Part shown: positions 28,119-37,458 of the stretch, in pieces
How the letters are laid out: every line of letters starts with the position of its first letter
Position numbering within the stretch: position 1 is the stretch's first letter
DNA from: Asinibacterium sp. OR53
GTDB taxonomy: Bacteria; Bacteroidota; Bacteroidia; Chitinophagales; Chitinophagaceae
NCBI RefSeq assembly: GCF_000515315.1
Contig: NZ_KI911562.1
Coordinates: 2,254,501 to 2,318,500 of the forward strand
DNA length: 64,000 bases
Reading direction: 5' to 3'
Translations under genes and position numbers: made by a program
The notes under the pieces: model-generated
What the model was told of the DNA's origin: nothing
Databases searched by the model: none
Seen by the model: only the letters and a program-made list of their open reading frames with translations

Positions 28119-29150
28119 ATGCCCCATTACCCCAATCGTCAATTCCTTGATTTTGAGAAGCCTATCAAGGAATTGTACGAGCAGATAGAGGATACGAAAA
28201 AGCTTGCGGAAAAGAACCCAAAAATAGATTATACATCTACTATAGAACAGCTGGAAGCATCTATTATCGAAAAACGCAAAGAGATTACCCAGCACCTTAC
28301 CCCCTGGCAGAGGGTGCAGTTGAGCCGCCATCCCGACAGGCCCTATACCATGAAGTACATTGAGAAAATGTGCACCCATTTTGTAGAACTGCATGGCGAC
28401 CGTACTTTTCGCGACGATAAAGCCATGGTGGGTGGATTTGCCCAGCTAGATGGCGAAACGGTAATGATACTGGGGCAACAGAAAGGAACCAATACCAAGT
28501 TACGCCAACTGCGCAACTTCGGTATGGCCAACCCCGAAGGCTACCGCAAAGCGCTGCGGCTGATGAAACTGGCCGAGAAATTCAACAAGCCGGTGATTGC
28601 GCTCATCGATACCCCCGGTGCTTATCCCGGCTTGGAAGCCGAGGAAAGGGGACAAGGTGAAGCCATCGCCCGTAATATATTGGAAATGATACGCCTCAAA
28701 GTGCCGGTGATCGTAGTAATCATTGGTGAAGGCGCCAGCGGCGGTGCACTGGGCATAGGCGTGGGCGATAAAGTGCTGATGATGGAAAATACCTGGTACA
28801 CCGTGATCTCTCCGGAAAGTTGCAGCTCTATCCTCTGGCGTAGCTGGGAGAAAAAAGAAGTGGCGGCAGAGCAATTGCGCCTTACCGCTACCGATATGAA
28901 AGGATTCGGACTGGTAGACGAAATTGTACACGAACCCATCGGTGGTGCACACTGGGATTATACAGAGGCAGCCGCCATCTTAAAATCATACATCATAAAA
29001 AGTTTGCAGGAAATCAAACAGAAAAATCCGCAGCAGCGCATCAACGACCGTATTGAGAAATACGGGAAGATGGGCTTCTGGACAGAAGCACCCCTCGAAG
29101 AAGAGGAGCCCGTGCTCGGTAAAAGAGAAAGTCCCGAAGATAGAATTTAG
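28119..29150 (+). CDS. accA: Acetyl-CoA carboxylase carboxyltransferase subunit alpha
   Basis: Protein of 343 residues, the alpha half of the ACC carboxyltransferase that moves the carboxyl group from biotin to acetyl-CoA (first step of fatty acid synthesis, cytoplasm; partner AccD is not in the window). Family segments are visible: [14 protein letters not shown] at the N-terminus, [31 protein letters not shown], and [15 protein letters not shown] with the oxyanion-forming glycines. A TAATTTTA box lies about 20 bases before the start. It is followed after 33 bases by dapA in the same direction. Confidence 0.96.
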   Translation: MPHYPNRQFLDFEKPIKELYEQIEDTKKLAEKNPKIDYTSTIEQLEASIIEKRKEITQHLTPWQRVQLSRHPDRPYTMKYIEKMCTHFVELHGDRTFRDDKAMVGGFAQLDGETVMILGQQKGTNTKLRQLRNFGMANPEGYRKALRLMKLAEKFNKPVIALIDTPGAYPGLEAEERGQGEAIARNILEMIRLKVPVIVVIIGEGASGGALGIGVGDKVLMMENTWYTVISPESCSSILWRSWEKKEVAAEQLRLTATDMKGFGLVDEIVHEPIGGAHWDYTEAAAILKSYIIKSLQEIKQKNPQQRINDRIEKYGKMGFWTEAPLEEEEPVLGKRESPEDRI

Positions 29151-29183
29151 CCATACAACACAGATAACAAATCAAACAAAACA

Positions 29184-30065
29184 ATGTCTTTACGTCAGCA
29201 ATTACAGGGTACCGGTGTAGCACTGGTAACGCCGTTCAAAACAGATGCACAGGTAGATTTCGAAGCGCTCGGAAAAGTGATCGAAGCGATGATCAAAGGA
29301 GGAGTTGAATACCTCGTAACACTGGGTACCACCGGTGAAACACCCACACTGGATAAACAGGAAAAGTTAGACATTGTTCATTATACTTTTGAAAAAGTTG
29401 CCGGCCGCGTTCCCGTAGTAGTGGGCATCGGCGGCAATAATACACAGGAGCTCATCAAAGACCTGCACCATTTCCCGCTCGAAAAAGCGACAGCGGTATT
29501 GAGCGCTTCTCCTTATTACAACAAACCCTCACAGGAAGGATTGTTCCAGCATTACAAAGCCATTGCCGGAGCCTCTCCCAAACCCGTTATCCTGTATAAT
29601 GTGCCTGGCAGAACAGGCCGTAACCTGAATGCCGATACCACGCTGCGCCTGGCCAATGAAGTGCCCAATATCGCAGGCATCAAAGAAGCCAGTGGCGATA
29701 TGGCGCAATGCATGCAGCTATTGCGCGACAGGCCCGATCAGTTCCTGATAGTGAGCGGCGACGATGCCCTCGCCCTGCCCCAACTGGCCTGTGGTATGGA
29801 CGGCGTGATCAGCGTGGCTGCCAACGCTTTCCCCAAACAATTCTCAGACATGGTAAGGGCCTGCCTGAAAGCCGACCTCAAAACAGCTAAAAAACTGAAC
29901 GACCAGCTCATCGCTGCATACGAACTCATGTTCGCAGAGAACAACCCTGCCGGGGTAAAAGCGTTCATGTACGAGGAAGGCTTGTTGCAGAATGTGGTTC
30001 GATTACCCGTTGTGCCGCTCAGCGCCGGCCTCCACCAGAAAGTGAAGGCGTACGGGAAACACTGA
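29184..30065 (+). CDS. dapA: 4-hydroxy-tetrahydrodipicolinate synthase
   Basis: Protein of 293 residues that condenses pyruvate with aspartate semialdehyde in lysine and diaminopimelate synthesis (cytoplasm). Schiff-base lysine K167 is in GIKEASGD, proton-relay Y139 in LYNVPGRTG, and the substrate-binding TLGTTGE is at 46-52: the expected positions for the family. It lies 33 bases after accA, and the two may be co-transcribed. Confidence 0.96.
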   Translation: MSLRQQLQGTGVALVTPFKTDAQVDFEALGKVIEAMIKGGVEYLVTLGTTGETPTLDKQEKLDIVHYTFEKVAGRVPVVVGIGGNNTQELIKDLHHFPLEKATAVLSASPYYNKPSQEGLFQHYKAIAGASPKPVILYNVPGRTGRNLNADTTLRLANEVPNIAGIKEASGDMAQCMQLLRDRPDQFLIVSGDDALALPQLACGMDGVISVAANAFPKQFSDMVRACLKADLKTAKKLNDQLIAAYELMFAENNPAGVKAFMYEEGLLQNVVRLPVVPLSAGLHQKVKAYGKH

Positions 30066-30125
30066 TCCCAAAATTTAGTGATATGACATAAAAAAGAGTA
30101 TTTTAACCTACTCAAATCCTGTTTT

Positions 30126-31304
30126 ATGTCAACCACTGCACTGCCGGGAAAGCAACGGATCGATTCAATAGACCTCTTGCGGGGCTTCGTGATGATCATC
30201 ATGGCGCTGGACCATGTGCGCGACTTTTTTCATATAGCAGCAGTAACCGGCAACCCTACCGATATGAACACCACCACACCGGTGCTGTTCTTTACCCGGT
30301 GGATCACCCATTTCTGTGCGCCCGTGTTTGTGTTCCTTACCGGCACCGGCGCTTTCCTCGCGGGCAGAAAAATGAGCAAGCGGGAATTGTCGGCCTTCCT
30401 GTTCAAAAGAGGGTTGTGGCTGATCGCGATTGAACTGGTGATCATGAATTTTATCTTCAGCTTCAACCCGCATTACTCAATAGTTGCCGTGCAGGTGATA
30501 TGGGTGATCGGATGGTCGCTGGTGATCTTATCCGTGTTGCACTGGCTGCCGCTCAGGGTATTGTTGATCATTGGATTGGTGTTGGTACTCGGTCATAACC
30601 TGCTCGACCGCTTCGATGCGCAACCAGGGCACCAGGTATTATGGTGGGCCTTCCTGCACCAGCAATTCTTTGATATTGTCAGCCCCGATCACACCATTTT
30701 CGTTTTATATCCGCTCATACCATGGCCAGGGATACTATTGCTGGGCTATTGTATGGGTAGCCTGTTTACAAAAGAATTCGACCCGGTAAAAAGAAGAAAA
30801 TGGTTGTTGAAGGGAGGCATGTTGATTACCTTGGCATTCTTTGTACTCCGCTGGATCAATATTTACGGTGATGCTGCCGTGTGGACTACGCAAAGGAATG
30901 GAGTGTACACCGTGCTGTCTTTTTTCAACGTTACCAAATATCCACCTTCGCTTTTATTCCTTTGTATGACATTGGGCCCGGCATTGATCGCATTGTGGGC
31001 ATTGGAAACCGCAAAAGGCAAATGGAAGAATTTCGTAGTGGTATACGGCCGCGTTCCCATGTTCTATTACCTGATTCATTTCTTCCTCATACATTTTATA
31101 TGCATGATCATATTTTTCAGCAACGGTCATACATTGACTGAAGGCGCGAAAGGCTTCTTCTGGTTCAGACCCGATGATTTCGGGTACAGCCTGGGTGGCG
31201 TATACCTGATATGGGCTGCACTGGTGCTGTCGCTCTATCCTTTGTGCAAAAGATACAGCGAATACAAGGCATCGCATACCCAGTGGTGGCTGAGTTATCT
31301 CTGA
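30126..31304 (+). CDS. DUF1624/HGSNAT-like acyltransferase-fold membrane protein
   Basis: Protein of 392 residues with about ten hydrophobic segments. The N-terminal IDSIDLLRGFVMIIMALDHVRDFF is the hallmark of the heparan-alpha-glucosaminide N-acetyltransferase catalytic-domain family (DUF1624), with the conserved His in the first membrane helix. Members are thought to transfer acyl groups across the inner membrane to sugars, but substrates in Bacteroidota are unknown. It converges on mutS with only 3 bases between the stop codons. Confidence 0.8.
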   Translation: MSTTALPGKQRIDSIDLLRGFVMIIMALDHVRDFFHIAAVTGNPTDMNTTTPVLFFTRWITHFCAPVFVFLTGTGAFLAGRKMSKRELSAFLFKRGLWLIAIELVIMNFIFSFNPHYSIVAVQVIWVIGWSLVILSVLHWLPLRVLLIIGLVLVLGHNLLDRFDAQPGHQVLWWAFLHQQFFDIVSPDHTIFVLYPLIPWPGILLLGYCMGSLFTKEFDPVKRRKWLLKGGMLITLAFFVLRWINIYGDAAVWTTQRNGVYTVLSFFNVTKYPPSLLFLCMTLGPALIALWALETAKGKWKNFVVVYGRVPMFYYLIHFFLIHFICMIIFFSNGHTLTEGAKGFFWFRPDDFGYSLGGVYLIWAALVLSLYPLCKRYSEYKASHTQWWLSYL

Positions 31305-31307
31305 TAA

Positions 31308-33917
31308 TTATTTGAGGAGGTCCTTGATCTCGTTGAGCTTCATCAACGCTTCAACAGGCGTAAGCCGGTTGATGTCGATATCCTGTAATTTTTTACGGAT
31401 ATCGCTGAATGTTTCAGAATGCGCATCGAAAATAGAAAGCTGCAATTGCGGCGCCGCTATGTTTTTCACGGCTGTAGCAATTCCTTTGTCAGCAGTGTCT
31501 ACATGTTTGGCTTCTAATTGTCTGAGGATATCATTGGCCCGGTTGATGAGTTCAGGTGGCATGCCCGCCATTTTAGCTACATGGATACCAAAACTATGGG
31601 TGCTTCCACCGGGCGCCAGCTTGCGCAGGAAAATGATCTTATTGCCCACTTCCTTATTGGTAACATGGAAATTTTTTACACGCGGCAGTTTCTCTTCCAA
31701 CTCGTTCAACTCATGATAGTGCGTAGCAAACAAGGTCTTGGGCGATGCGTGTGAGCCATGCAGGTATTCCACGATACTCCAGGCAATGGAAATACCATCG
31801 TAAGTAGACGTACCGCGACCGATCTCATCGAGCAGTATGAGGCTGCGGGAGGAAATATTATTGATGATGCTGGCCGTTTCATTCATCTCTACCATGAAGG
31901 TAGATTCGCCGCCGCTCAGGTTATCGCTGGCGCCTACGCGGGTGAATATCTTATCGGTCAGCGGAACGCGCGCGCTGTTGGCTGGCACAAAACTGCCCAT
32001 ATGCGCCATCAGTGTAATGAGCGCTGTTTGGCGGAGTATGGCGCTTTTACCGCTCATATTCGGACCTGTCAATATAATGATCTGGCAGTCCGCCGGATCC
32101 AGCAAAATATCATTGGCAATATAAGGCTCGCCAGGCGGCAGGTTGCGCTCAATAACAGGGTGACGGCTCTCCTTTAGTTCAAGTGAAAGCCCTTCATGTA
32201 CTTCCGGTTTTTTATAATTGAACTGGAGGGCATTCTCTGCAAAACAACAGAGGCAATCGAGCACTGCCAGCACATGACCATTGATCTGTATCGGCGAGAT
32301 ATAAGCTTGCAGCTCAGATACCAATGCATCGTACAATTCCAGTTCAATGGAAAGTATCTTTTCTTCGGCGCCGGTGATCTTCTCTTCGTATTCTTTTAGT
32401 TCAGGGGTGATATAACGTTCTGCATTGGCCAGCGTTTGCTTGCGTATCCAATCGCCCGGCACTTTGTTCTTGTGTGAATTCGTTACTTCCAGGTAATAAC
32501 CGAATACATTGTTGAAGCTGATCTTCAAAGAGCTGATGCCCGTTTTTTCCGCTTCGCGCTGTTGTATATTCACGAGGTATTCTTTGCCGCCGCTGGCAAT
32601 CTGCCGCAGTTTATCCAACTCTTCGTGTACGCCTTCTTTGATCACGCCGCCTTTATTCGCGGCAACCGGCGGTGTATCGGGCAGTCTTTGCAGAATAATA
32701 TCTACAATCGCCTCACAGGCATTGAGCATAGAGGCTAATTGTTGCAGGTAATGGTTTGTTGCCGCTGCACACCATGATTTGATGAGCGCCACCTGTTGCA
32801 ATCCTTTGGCCAGGTGCATCACTTCGCGCGGGTTGATCTTCTTCAAAGGAATCTTGCTCACCAGGCGTTCAATATCGCCACATATTTTAATGGCCTGCAC
32901 CAGTTCTTTGCGCAATTCCGGTTGTAGGATGAGGAATTCAACAGCGTCTAATCTTTCCTGGATTTTTCCTATGTCTTTCAAAGGGAACAACATCCACCTG
33001 CGCAGCAGGCGCGCGCCCATGGGACTCGCCGTTTGATCCAATACTTTCAACAAACTGTTGCCCTGTTCCGTACCGGTATTCAATAATTCCAGGTTGCGGA
33101 TGGTGAACCGGTCCATCCACAGGAAATCATCTCTTTCAATTCGTTGCACCGCAGTAATATGCTGTAGGTTGGGATGTTCTGTTTCTTTGAGATAATACAG
33201 AATGGCGCCGGCGGCAACAATACCGGCCGGCATATTTTCAATGCCGTATCCTTTCAGTGAATGGGTATGGAAATGTTTGAGCAGGCTCTCTGTAGCAAAA
33301 GCTTCATCAAAGATCCAGCTCTCCATTGTATACGTATAGAAGCGGGTGCCGTAGTTTTCTTTGAAATGTTTCTGGTAGCTCCGCTGGAAGATCACTTCAG
33401 CCGGCCGGAGGCTCTGCAATAGTTTATCGATGTATTCCTGGTTTCCTTCGGCAACAAAAAATTCGCCGGTGGATATATCAAGGAAAGCAGCGCCACTGTT
33501 GGCCTGGTCGGTAAAATGAATAGCAGCTAAAAAATTGTTGCTGTTCTGCTCCAGCAGTTTGTCGTTCGTGGCTACGCCGGGCGTAACCATTTCCGTAACG
33601 CCGCGCTTGACAATGCCTTTGACCGATTTGGGATCTTCTAACTGGTCGCAGATCGCTACACGGTGGCCGGCTTTTACCAGCTTGTGCAGGTAGGTATCCA
33701 GTGCATGATGCGGGAACCCGGCCAGTTCGCTCGAAGCAGCTGCACCATTATTTCTTTTGGTGAGCGTAATGCCCAATACTTTCGAGGCAATGATGGCATC
33801 TTCTCCAAACGTCTCGTAAAAATCACCCACCCGGAATAACAATACGGCATCAGGATATCGTTGTTTGATGGCCCTGTGTTGCTGCATCAGCGGGGTATCG
33901 GCGGCAGATTTAGACAT
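31308..33917 (-). CDS. mutS: DNA mismatch repair protein MutS
   Basis: Protein of 869 residues that recognises mismatches and starts methyl-independent or MutL-dependent repair. The mismatch-reading F-x-E motif is at F33-Y34-E35 (GDFYETFGED). The C-terminal ATPase has Walker A GPNMSGKS, SLILLDEIGRGT (Walker B), and THYHEL. The C-terminus keeps the helix-turn-helix dimerisation region. The open frame reaches back to 34295, but that part overlaps the divergent methyltransferase gene. ATG at 33917 matches the family start. Confidence 0.96.
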   Translation of the reverse strand: MSKSAADTPLMQQHRAIKQRYPDAVLLFRVGDFYETFGEDAIIASKVLGITLTKRNNGAAASSELAGFPHHALDTYLHKLVKAGHRVAICDQLEDPKSVKGIVKRGVTEMVTPGVATNDKLLEQNSNNFLAAIHFTDQANSGAAFLDISTGEFFVAEGNQEYIDKLLQSLRPAEVIFQRSYQKHFKENYGTRFYTYTMESWIFDEAFATESLLKHFHTHSLKGYGIENMPAGIVAAGAILYYLKETEHPNLQHITAVQRIERDDFLWMDRFTIRNLELLNTGTEQGNSLLKVLDQTASPMGARLLRRWMLFPLKDIGKIQERLDAVEFLILQPELRKELVQAIKICGDIERLVSKIPLKKINPREVMHLAKGLQQVALIKSWCAAATNHYLQQLASMLNACEAIVDIILQRLPDTPPVAANKGGVIKEGVHEELDKLRQIASGGKEYLVNIQQREAEKTGISSLKISFNNVFGYYLEVTNSHKNKVPGDWIRKQTLANAERYITPELKEYEEKITGAEEKILSIELELYDALVSELQAYISPIQINGHVLAVLDCLCCFAENALQFNYKKPEVHEGLSLELKESRHPVIERNLPPGEPYIANDILLDPADCQIIILTGPNMSGKSAILRQTALITLMAHMGSFVPANSARVPLTDKIFTRVGASDNLSGGESTFMVEMNETASIINNISSRSLILLDEIGRGTSTYDGISIAWSIVEYLHGSHASPKTLFATHYHELNELEEKLPRVKNFHVTNKEVGNKIIFLRKLAPGGSTHSFGIHVAKMAGMPPELINRANDILRQLEAKHVDTADKGIATAVKNIAAPQLQLSIFDAHSETFSDIRKKLQDIDINRLTPVEALMKLNEIKDLLK

Positions 33918-33968
33918 GGCAACAAATATAGGGGAATCATCCCTATACATTTTATGAACAGCAGGGGT

Positions 33969-33976
33969 TACCTTTG
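33969..33976 (+). promoter_or_regulatory. Bacteroidota -7 promoter box for the SpoU methyltransferase gene
   Basis: TACCTTTG fits TAnnTTTG exactly. It ends 4 bases before the ATG at 33981, so transcription would begin at or next to the start codon. Confidence 0.6.
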
Positions 33977-33980
33977 TGCC

Positions 33981-34514
33981 ATGCGCAAACTGAGTATGGA
34001 CGAATTGGGGCGAAAAACGGTAGATGAATTCAAGCAGTCGGCCAAGAACCCCATCCTGATCGTACTGGACAATATCCGCAGCATGCACAATGTGGGCAGC
34101 GTATTCAGAACGGCCGATGCTTTCCTGGCCGAAGGAATATGTCTTTGCGGATATACACCCCAACCTCCGCACCGCGATATACATAAAACAGCATTGGGCG
34201 CTACCGAAACGGTGGACTGGATCTATTTTCCCCATACCATCGATGCCGTACGGCAACTCAAAGCGCAGGGATACCGTATTTATGGTATAGAGCAAACAAC
34301 GGGAAGCATTTCATTGGAACAATTTTCCATTACAGGAGATAAAACAGCGCTTGTATTTGGTAACGAAGTGGAAGGAGTGGACCAGGAAGTGTTGCAATTA
34401 TGCGATGGTTGCATTGAAATACCCCAGTTGGGCATGAAACATTCATTGAATATATCAGTAGCGGCGGGCATTGTCCTTTGGGAAATGGTGCGCGCTTCCA
34501 TTCATCATACGTAA
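33981..34514 (+). CDS. SpoU/TrmH family RNA 2'-O-methyltransferase
   Basis: Protein of 177 residues with the SPOUT knot motifs: N-(I)RSMHNVGSVFRTAD (motif 1), LVFGNEVEGV (motif 2) and the IPQLGMKHSLNISVAAGI segment (motif 3) that bind S-adenosylmethionine. It methylates a ribose in tRNA or rRNA. The short single-domain form resembles TrmH- or TrmL-type enzymes, but the target nucleotide cannot be assigned. ATG at 33981 is preferred over the in-frame ATG at 33954 because the promoter box lies between them. First gene of a co-oriented run of five. Confidence 0.88.
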   Translation: MRKLSMDELGRKTVDEFKQSAKNPILIVLDNIRSMHNVGSVFRTADAFLAEGICLCGYTPQPPHRDIHKTALGATETVDWIYFPHTIDAVRQLKAQGYRIYGIEQTTGSISLEQFSITGDKTALVFGNEVEGVDQEVLQLCDGCIEIPQLGMKHSLNISVAAGIVLWEMVRASIHHT

Positions 34515-34522
34515 TTTTAATC

Positions 34523-35395
34523 ATGGCTACCGTTAAAAACTACCTGAGTTTAGTCAAGTTCTCGCACACCATTTTTGCATTGCCCTTCGCCATGATCGGT
34601 TTCTTTCTAGGCGTGCACCAGGCATCGAATGCTTCGCACCTCGCCATCAAATTCCTGCTGGTGCTGGTATGTATGGTTACGGCGCGCAGCGCGGCCATGG
34701 CATTCAACCGTTATCTCGACAGGAGCTTCGATGCAAAAAACCCGCGCACTGCCATACGGGAAATACCACAGGGCATCATTTCACCCGATCATGCACTTCG
34801 TTTTGTGATCATCAATTGCCTGTTGTTTGTGACCGCGTGCTGGTTGATCAATACGGTTTGTTTATACCTGGCACCCATTGCATTATTTGTTATTTTATTT
34901 TACAGTTATACCAAACGGTTCACACCCCTTTGCCACCTGGTATTGGGACTGGGACTTTCATTGGCGCCCATCGGAGCCTACCTGGCCGTCACCGGCTCAT
35001 TCAGCCTGTTACCCATCCTGTTCTCATTGGCAGTAATTTTTTGGGTAAGCGGGTTCGATATCATTTATGCTTTGCAGGATGTGGACTTCGACCGTTCGCA
35101 ACACCTCTATTCCATTCCTGCGGCGCTGGGTAAAGCCAGGGCATTACGTGTTTCTGAATTATTGCACCTGCTCAGTGCAGCGTGCGTAATCATGGCAGGC
35201 TTCAGCGGTGAATTTCATTGGTTATACTGGATAGGGATATTGGTATTTGCAGGCATGCTCATTTACCAACATTCCATTGTTAAGCCGAACGATCTGCGCC
35301 GGATGAATATCGCTTTCATGACCGCCAACGGCATTGCCAGTGTTATCTTCGGTCTCCTGGTAATACTGGATATCTTTCTATTATCTAACAACTAA
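34523..35395 (+). CDS. UbiA-family prenyltransferase (MqnP-like)
   Basis: Protein of 290 residues with about eight membrane segments and both aspartate-rich prenyl-diphosphate sites: NRYLDRSFDAKNPRT near 65-80 and YALQDVDFD near 185. It attaches a polyprenyl chain to an aromatic acid in quinone synthesis at the inner membrane. The NPRTAIREIP segment fits the short UbiA-like group that includes MqnP of the futalosine menaquinone route, so menaquinone synthesis is the likely pathway. No other mqn or men gene is here to confirm it. It starts 8 bases after the methyltransferase gene. Confidence 0.82.
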   Translation: MATVKNYLSLVKFSHTIFALPFAMIGFFLGVHQASNASHLAIKFLLVLVCMVTARSAAMAFNRYLDRSFDAKNPRTAIREIPQGIISPDHALRFVIINCLLFVTACWLINTVCLYLAPIALFVILFYSYTKRFTPLCHLVLGLGLSLAPIGAYLAVTGSFSLLPILFSLAVIFWVSGFDIIYALQDVDFDRSQHLYSIPAALGKARALRVSELLHLLSAACVIMAGFSGEFHWLYWIGILVFAGMLIYQHSIVKPNDLRRMNIAFMTANGIASVIFGLLVILDIFLLSNN

Positions 35396-35403
35396 CATCT
35401 CAA

Positions 35404-35832
35404 ATGCCACGCATCCTCTGTATAGATTATGGCGGTAAACGAACCGGGATCGCAGTAACCGATCCTTTGAAGATCATTGCAAGCGGATTGACCACCGTGG
35501 ATACCAAAGAGCTGATCCCATTTCTGAAAAAATACATGCAAACAGAAACAGTGGAGTTGATTTTGATTGGCGAGCCACTGGATTTAAACGACCAGGAAAC
35601 CCATGCAACCCCACTGGTGCGTGCTGCTATACAAAAGTTAAAAAAAGAGTTTCCCACCATCCCCATACAAACGGTTGACGAGCGCTTTACCTCCAAAATG
35701 GCTTCCAGGGCCATGGTTGAAATGGGCATGAAAAAGAAAGACCGGCAGAACAAAAAACTGGTAGACGAAATCGCGGCTACCATCATGTTGCAGGAGTATT
35801 TACAGCATTCCGGCACAGGTTTTGAGTTCTGA
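35404..35832 (+). CDS. ruvX: RuvX/YqgF family RNase H-fold nuclease
   Basis: Protein of 142 residues. The first acidic strand ILCIDYGGKRTGIAVTD, central LILIGEPLDLN, TVDERFTSK and the C-terminal DEIAATIMLQ with the last acidic residue match the YqgF family (pre-16S rRNA 5' processing and proposed Holliday-junction resolvase). Cytoplasmic. It lies 8 bases after the prenyltransferase gene in one operon. Confidence 0.9.
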   Translation: MPRILCIDYGGKRTGIAVTDPLKIIASGLTTVDTKELIPFLKKYMQTETVELILIGEPLDLNDQETHATPLVRAAIQKLKKEFPTIPIQTVDERFTSKMASRAMVEMGMKKKDRQNKKLVDEIAATIMLQEYLQHSGTGFEF

Positions 35833-35858
35833 CTTACTCTTTTTTAGTTTTTTGCCGG

Positions 35859-35866
35859 TATTTTTG
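35859..35866 (+). promoter_or_regulatory. -7 promoter box upstream of def
   Basis: TATTTTTG matches TAnnTTTG and lies 31 bases before the def ATG, in the only spacer of note within this gene run. Confidence 0.5.
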
Positions 35867-35897
35867 CGCTCATTACTCATTAAAACCAAGCAGATCG

Positions 35898-36476
35898 ATG
35901 ATTCTTCCAATTGTGGCTTATGGCGCTGCGGTGCTAAGGAAAGTGGGAGCGGATATTACGCCTGATTACCCCAGGCTGGAACAATTAATAGCCGATATGT
36001 GGGAAACCATGTATGCGAGCAATGGCGTTGGACTGGCGGCTCCGCAGATCAATAAAGATATTCGTTTGTTCGTGATGGACAGCGCGCAGATATTCGAACA
36101 CCTCGAAGAAGAAGAAAAAAAACAATACAGCGATGCCCCCGGTATCAAAAAGGTATTCATCAACGCGCATATCAAGGAACTCAATGGACATGAATGGGCG
36201 TACAACGAAGGATGCCTGAGCATTCCCAATATCAGGGAAGATATCAGCAGGCCGGCAGAAGTGGTGCTGGAGTATATGGATGAACAATTCCAACAACACA
36301 AAGAAACCTTTACAGGCCTTTCCGCCCGCATCATTTTACACGAATACGACCATATCGATGGCAGACTTTTTATCGACTACCTGAAACCTTTGAAGAAAAA
36401 AATGCTGCACGGCAAGCTGACCGATATCAGCAAGGGAAAAACCAAAGTGGATTATAAAATGATATTCATCAAATGA
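35898..36476 (+). CDS. def: Peptide deformylase
   Basis: Protein of 192 residues that removes the formyl group from nascent N-termini. All three motifs are intact: GVGLAAPQ (43-50), EGCLSIP with metal ligand C106, and HEYDH (148-152) with the catalytic Glu and two His ligands. The length is normal for the Bacteroidota type. Its stop overlaps the next start in an ATGA arrangement, implying coupled translation with the secreted unknown downstream. Confidence 0.95.
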   Translation: MILPIVAYGAAVLRKVGADITPDYPRLEQLIADMWETMYASNGVGLAAPQINKDIRLFVMDSAQIFEHLEEEEKKQYSDAPGIKKVFINAHIKELNGHEWAYNEGCLSIPNIREDISRPAEVVLEYMDEQFQQHKETFTGLSARIILHEYDHIDGRLFIDYLKPLKKKMLHGKLTDISKGKTKVDYKMIFIK

Positions 36477-37402
36477 TGAAGTACTGCAGCTTTTTGTTGA
36501 TATTGGTTTGCTTTCATTCGGCAGCGCAGGATACCTCCATACTGATCGATAAGCAACGGGTTACCCTCGCCGAAGTGGTGGTGCGGAATAATTTCGATTA
36601 CAAAAAGCTGCTGGCCCAGATCAAGGAAGATACCACATTCTACAAGGCCTTTCGCAACCTGCGCATACTCGGGTTCAGTTCTTACAACGATATCAAGATG
36701 CTGGATAAGAAAGGCGCTGTAAAAGCCTCTCTGAACAGCAAAACAAGACAGAACAGGGCCAATGGCTGCCGTACGATGGACGTGCTGGAAGAACAGACAA
36801 CAGGAGATTTTTACGACAGCAAACGGAATTATAATTACATGACTGCGGAATTGTATGCAGGGCTGTTCTTTACCAAAGGAACCGTTTGCGGAGAGAATAA
36901 TATTGTAAAAGGACATATCCTGAACACCAGCGGAAAATCGGGGATAGAAAAACACAAAGAGCAGTTGAAAATGCTGTTCTTCAACCCCGGAAAAAAAATA
37001 CCCGGCATTCCTTTTATCGGCAACAAGCTGGACCTCTACGATGAGAGCGCGCACGAGCTCTACGATTACCGGTTGGATATTGTTGAATACCACGGTACGC
37101 TGGCTTATGAATTTTCCATCAAACCAAAAGAAGACCTGGGTTTCTTAAAGAACGACCGCATTGTGGTTGACCAGATGGATACCTGGTTCGACCAGAAAAC
37201 ACTGGAAGTATTGGGACGTAATTATTCCCTGAGCTACAAAGCAGGTGTGTACGATTTCGACGTGAGCATGGAAGTGGAAATGACCAAATTCGAAGGGCTC
37301 ACAGTTCCAAGTGTATTGCGTTACAAAGGCAACTGGGATGTCATTTTCAAAAAAAGAGAACGCGCCCAGTTCACAGCTACCTTGTTTGACTTCAAAAAGT
37401 AA
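36473..37402 (+). CDS. Secreted conserved hypothetical protein
   Basis: Protein of 309 residues with a signal peptide (1 to about 18, cut near HSAAQ). The mature part is beta-rich with repeated Tyr/Asp pairs (LYDYRLDIVEYHG; FDVSMEVEMTKF), in the manner of periplasmic or outer-membrane-associated beta-sheet proteins. No family is recognised. The N-terminal TLAEVVVRNN segment resembles the connector after the carboxypeptidase-like domain of TonB receptors, but no barrel follows. It overlaps def by 4 bases. Translational coupling of def with a secreted protein is unexplained. Confidence 0.55.
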   Translation: MMKYCSFLLILVCFHSAAQDTSILIDKQRVTLAEVVVRNNFDYKKLLAQIKEDTTFYKAFRNLRILGFSSYNDIKMLDKKGAVKASLNSKTRQNRANGCRTMDVLEEQTTGDFYDSKRNYNYMTAELYAGLFFTKGTVCGENNIVKGHILNTSGKSGIEKHKEQLKMLFFNPGKKIPGIPFIGNKLDLYDESAHELYDYRLDIVEYHGTLAYEFSIKPKEDLGFLKNDRIVVDQMDTWFDQKTLEVLGRNYSLSYKAGVYDFDVSMEVEMTKFEGLTVPSVLRYKGNWDVIFKKRERAQFTATLFDFKK

Positions 37403-37425
37403 GGGCTGCAATCGCTTGCAACCCT
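37401..37425. terminator. Hairpin between convergent genes
   Basis: AAGGGCTGCAA and TTGCAACCCTT arms (one mismatch) with a 3-4-base loop lie just after the stop of the secreted unknown. On the minus strand they are followed by ACTTTTTG, so it may terminate the lipoprotein transcript coming from the right. Confidence 0.45.
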
Positions 37426-37458
37426 TAACCCCCTGACTATTAAAAACGAAAGCGTTGG

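Noticed and set aside
34024-34295. Upstream extension of mutS past 33917
   Set aside because: It would cover the divergent methyltransferase gene and add about 126 residues not found in MutS.
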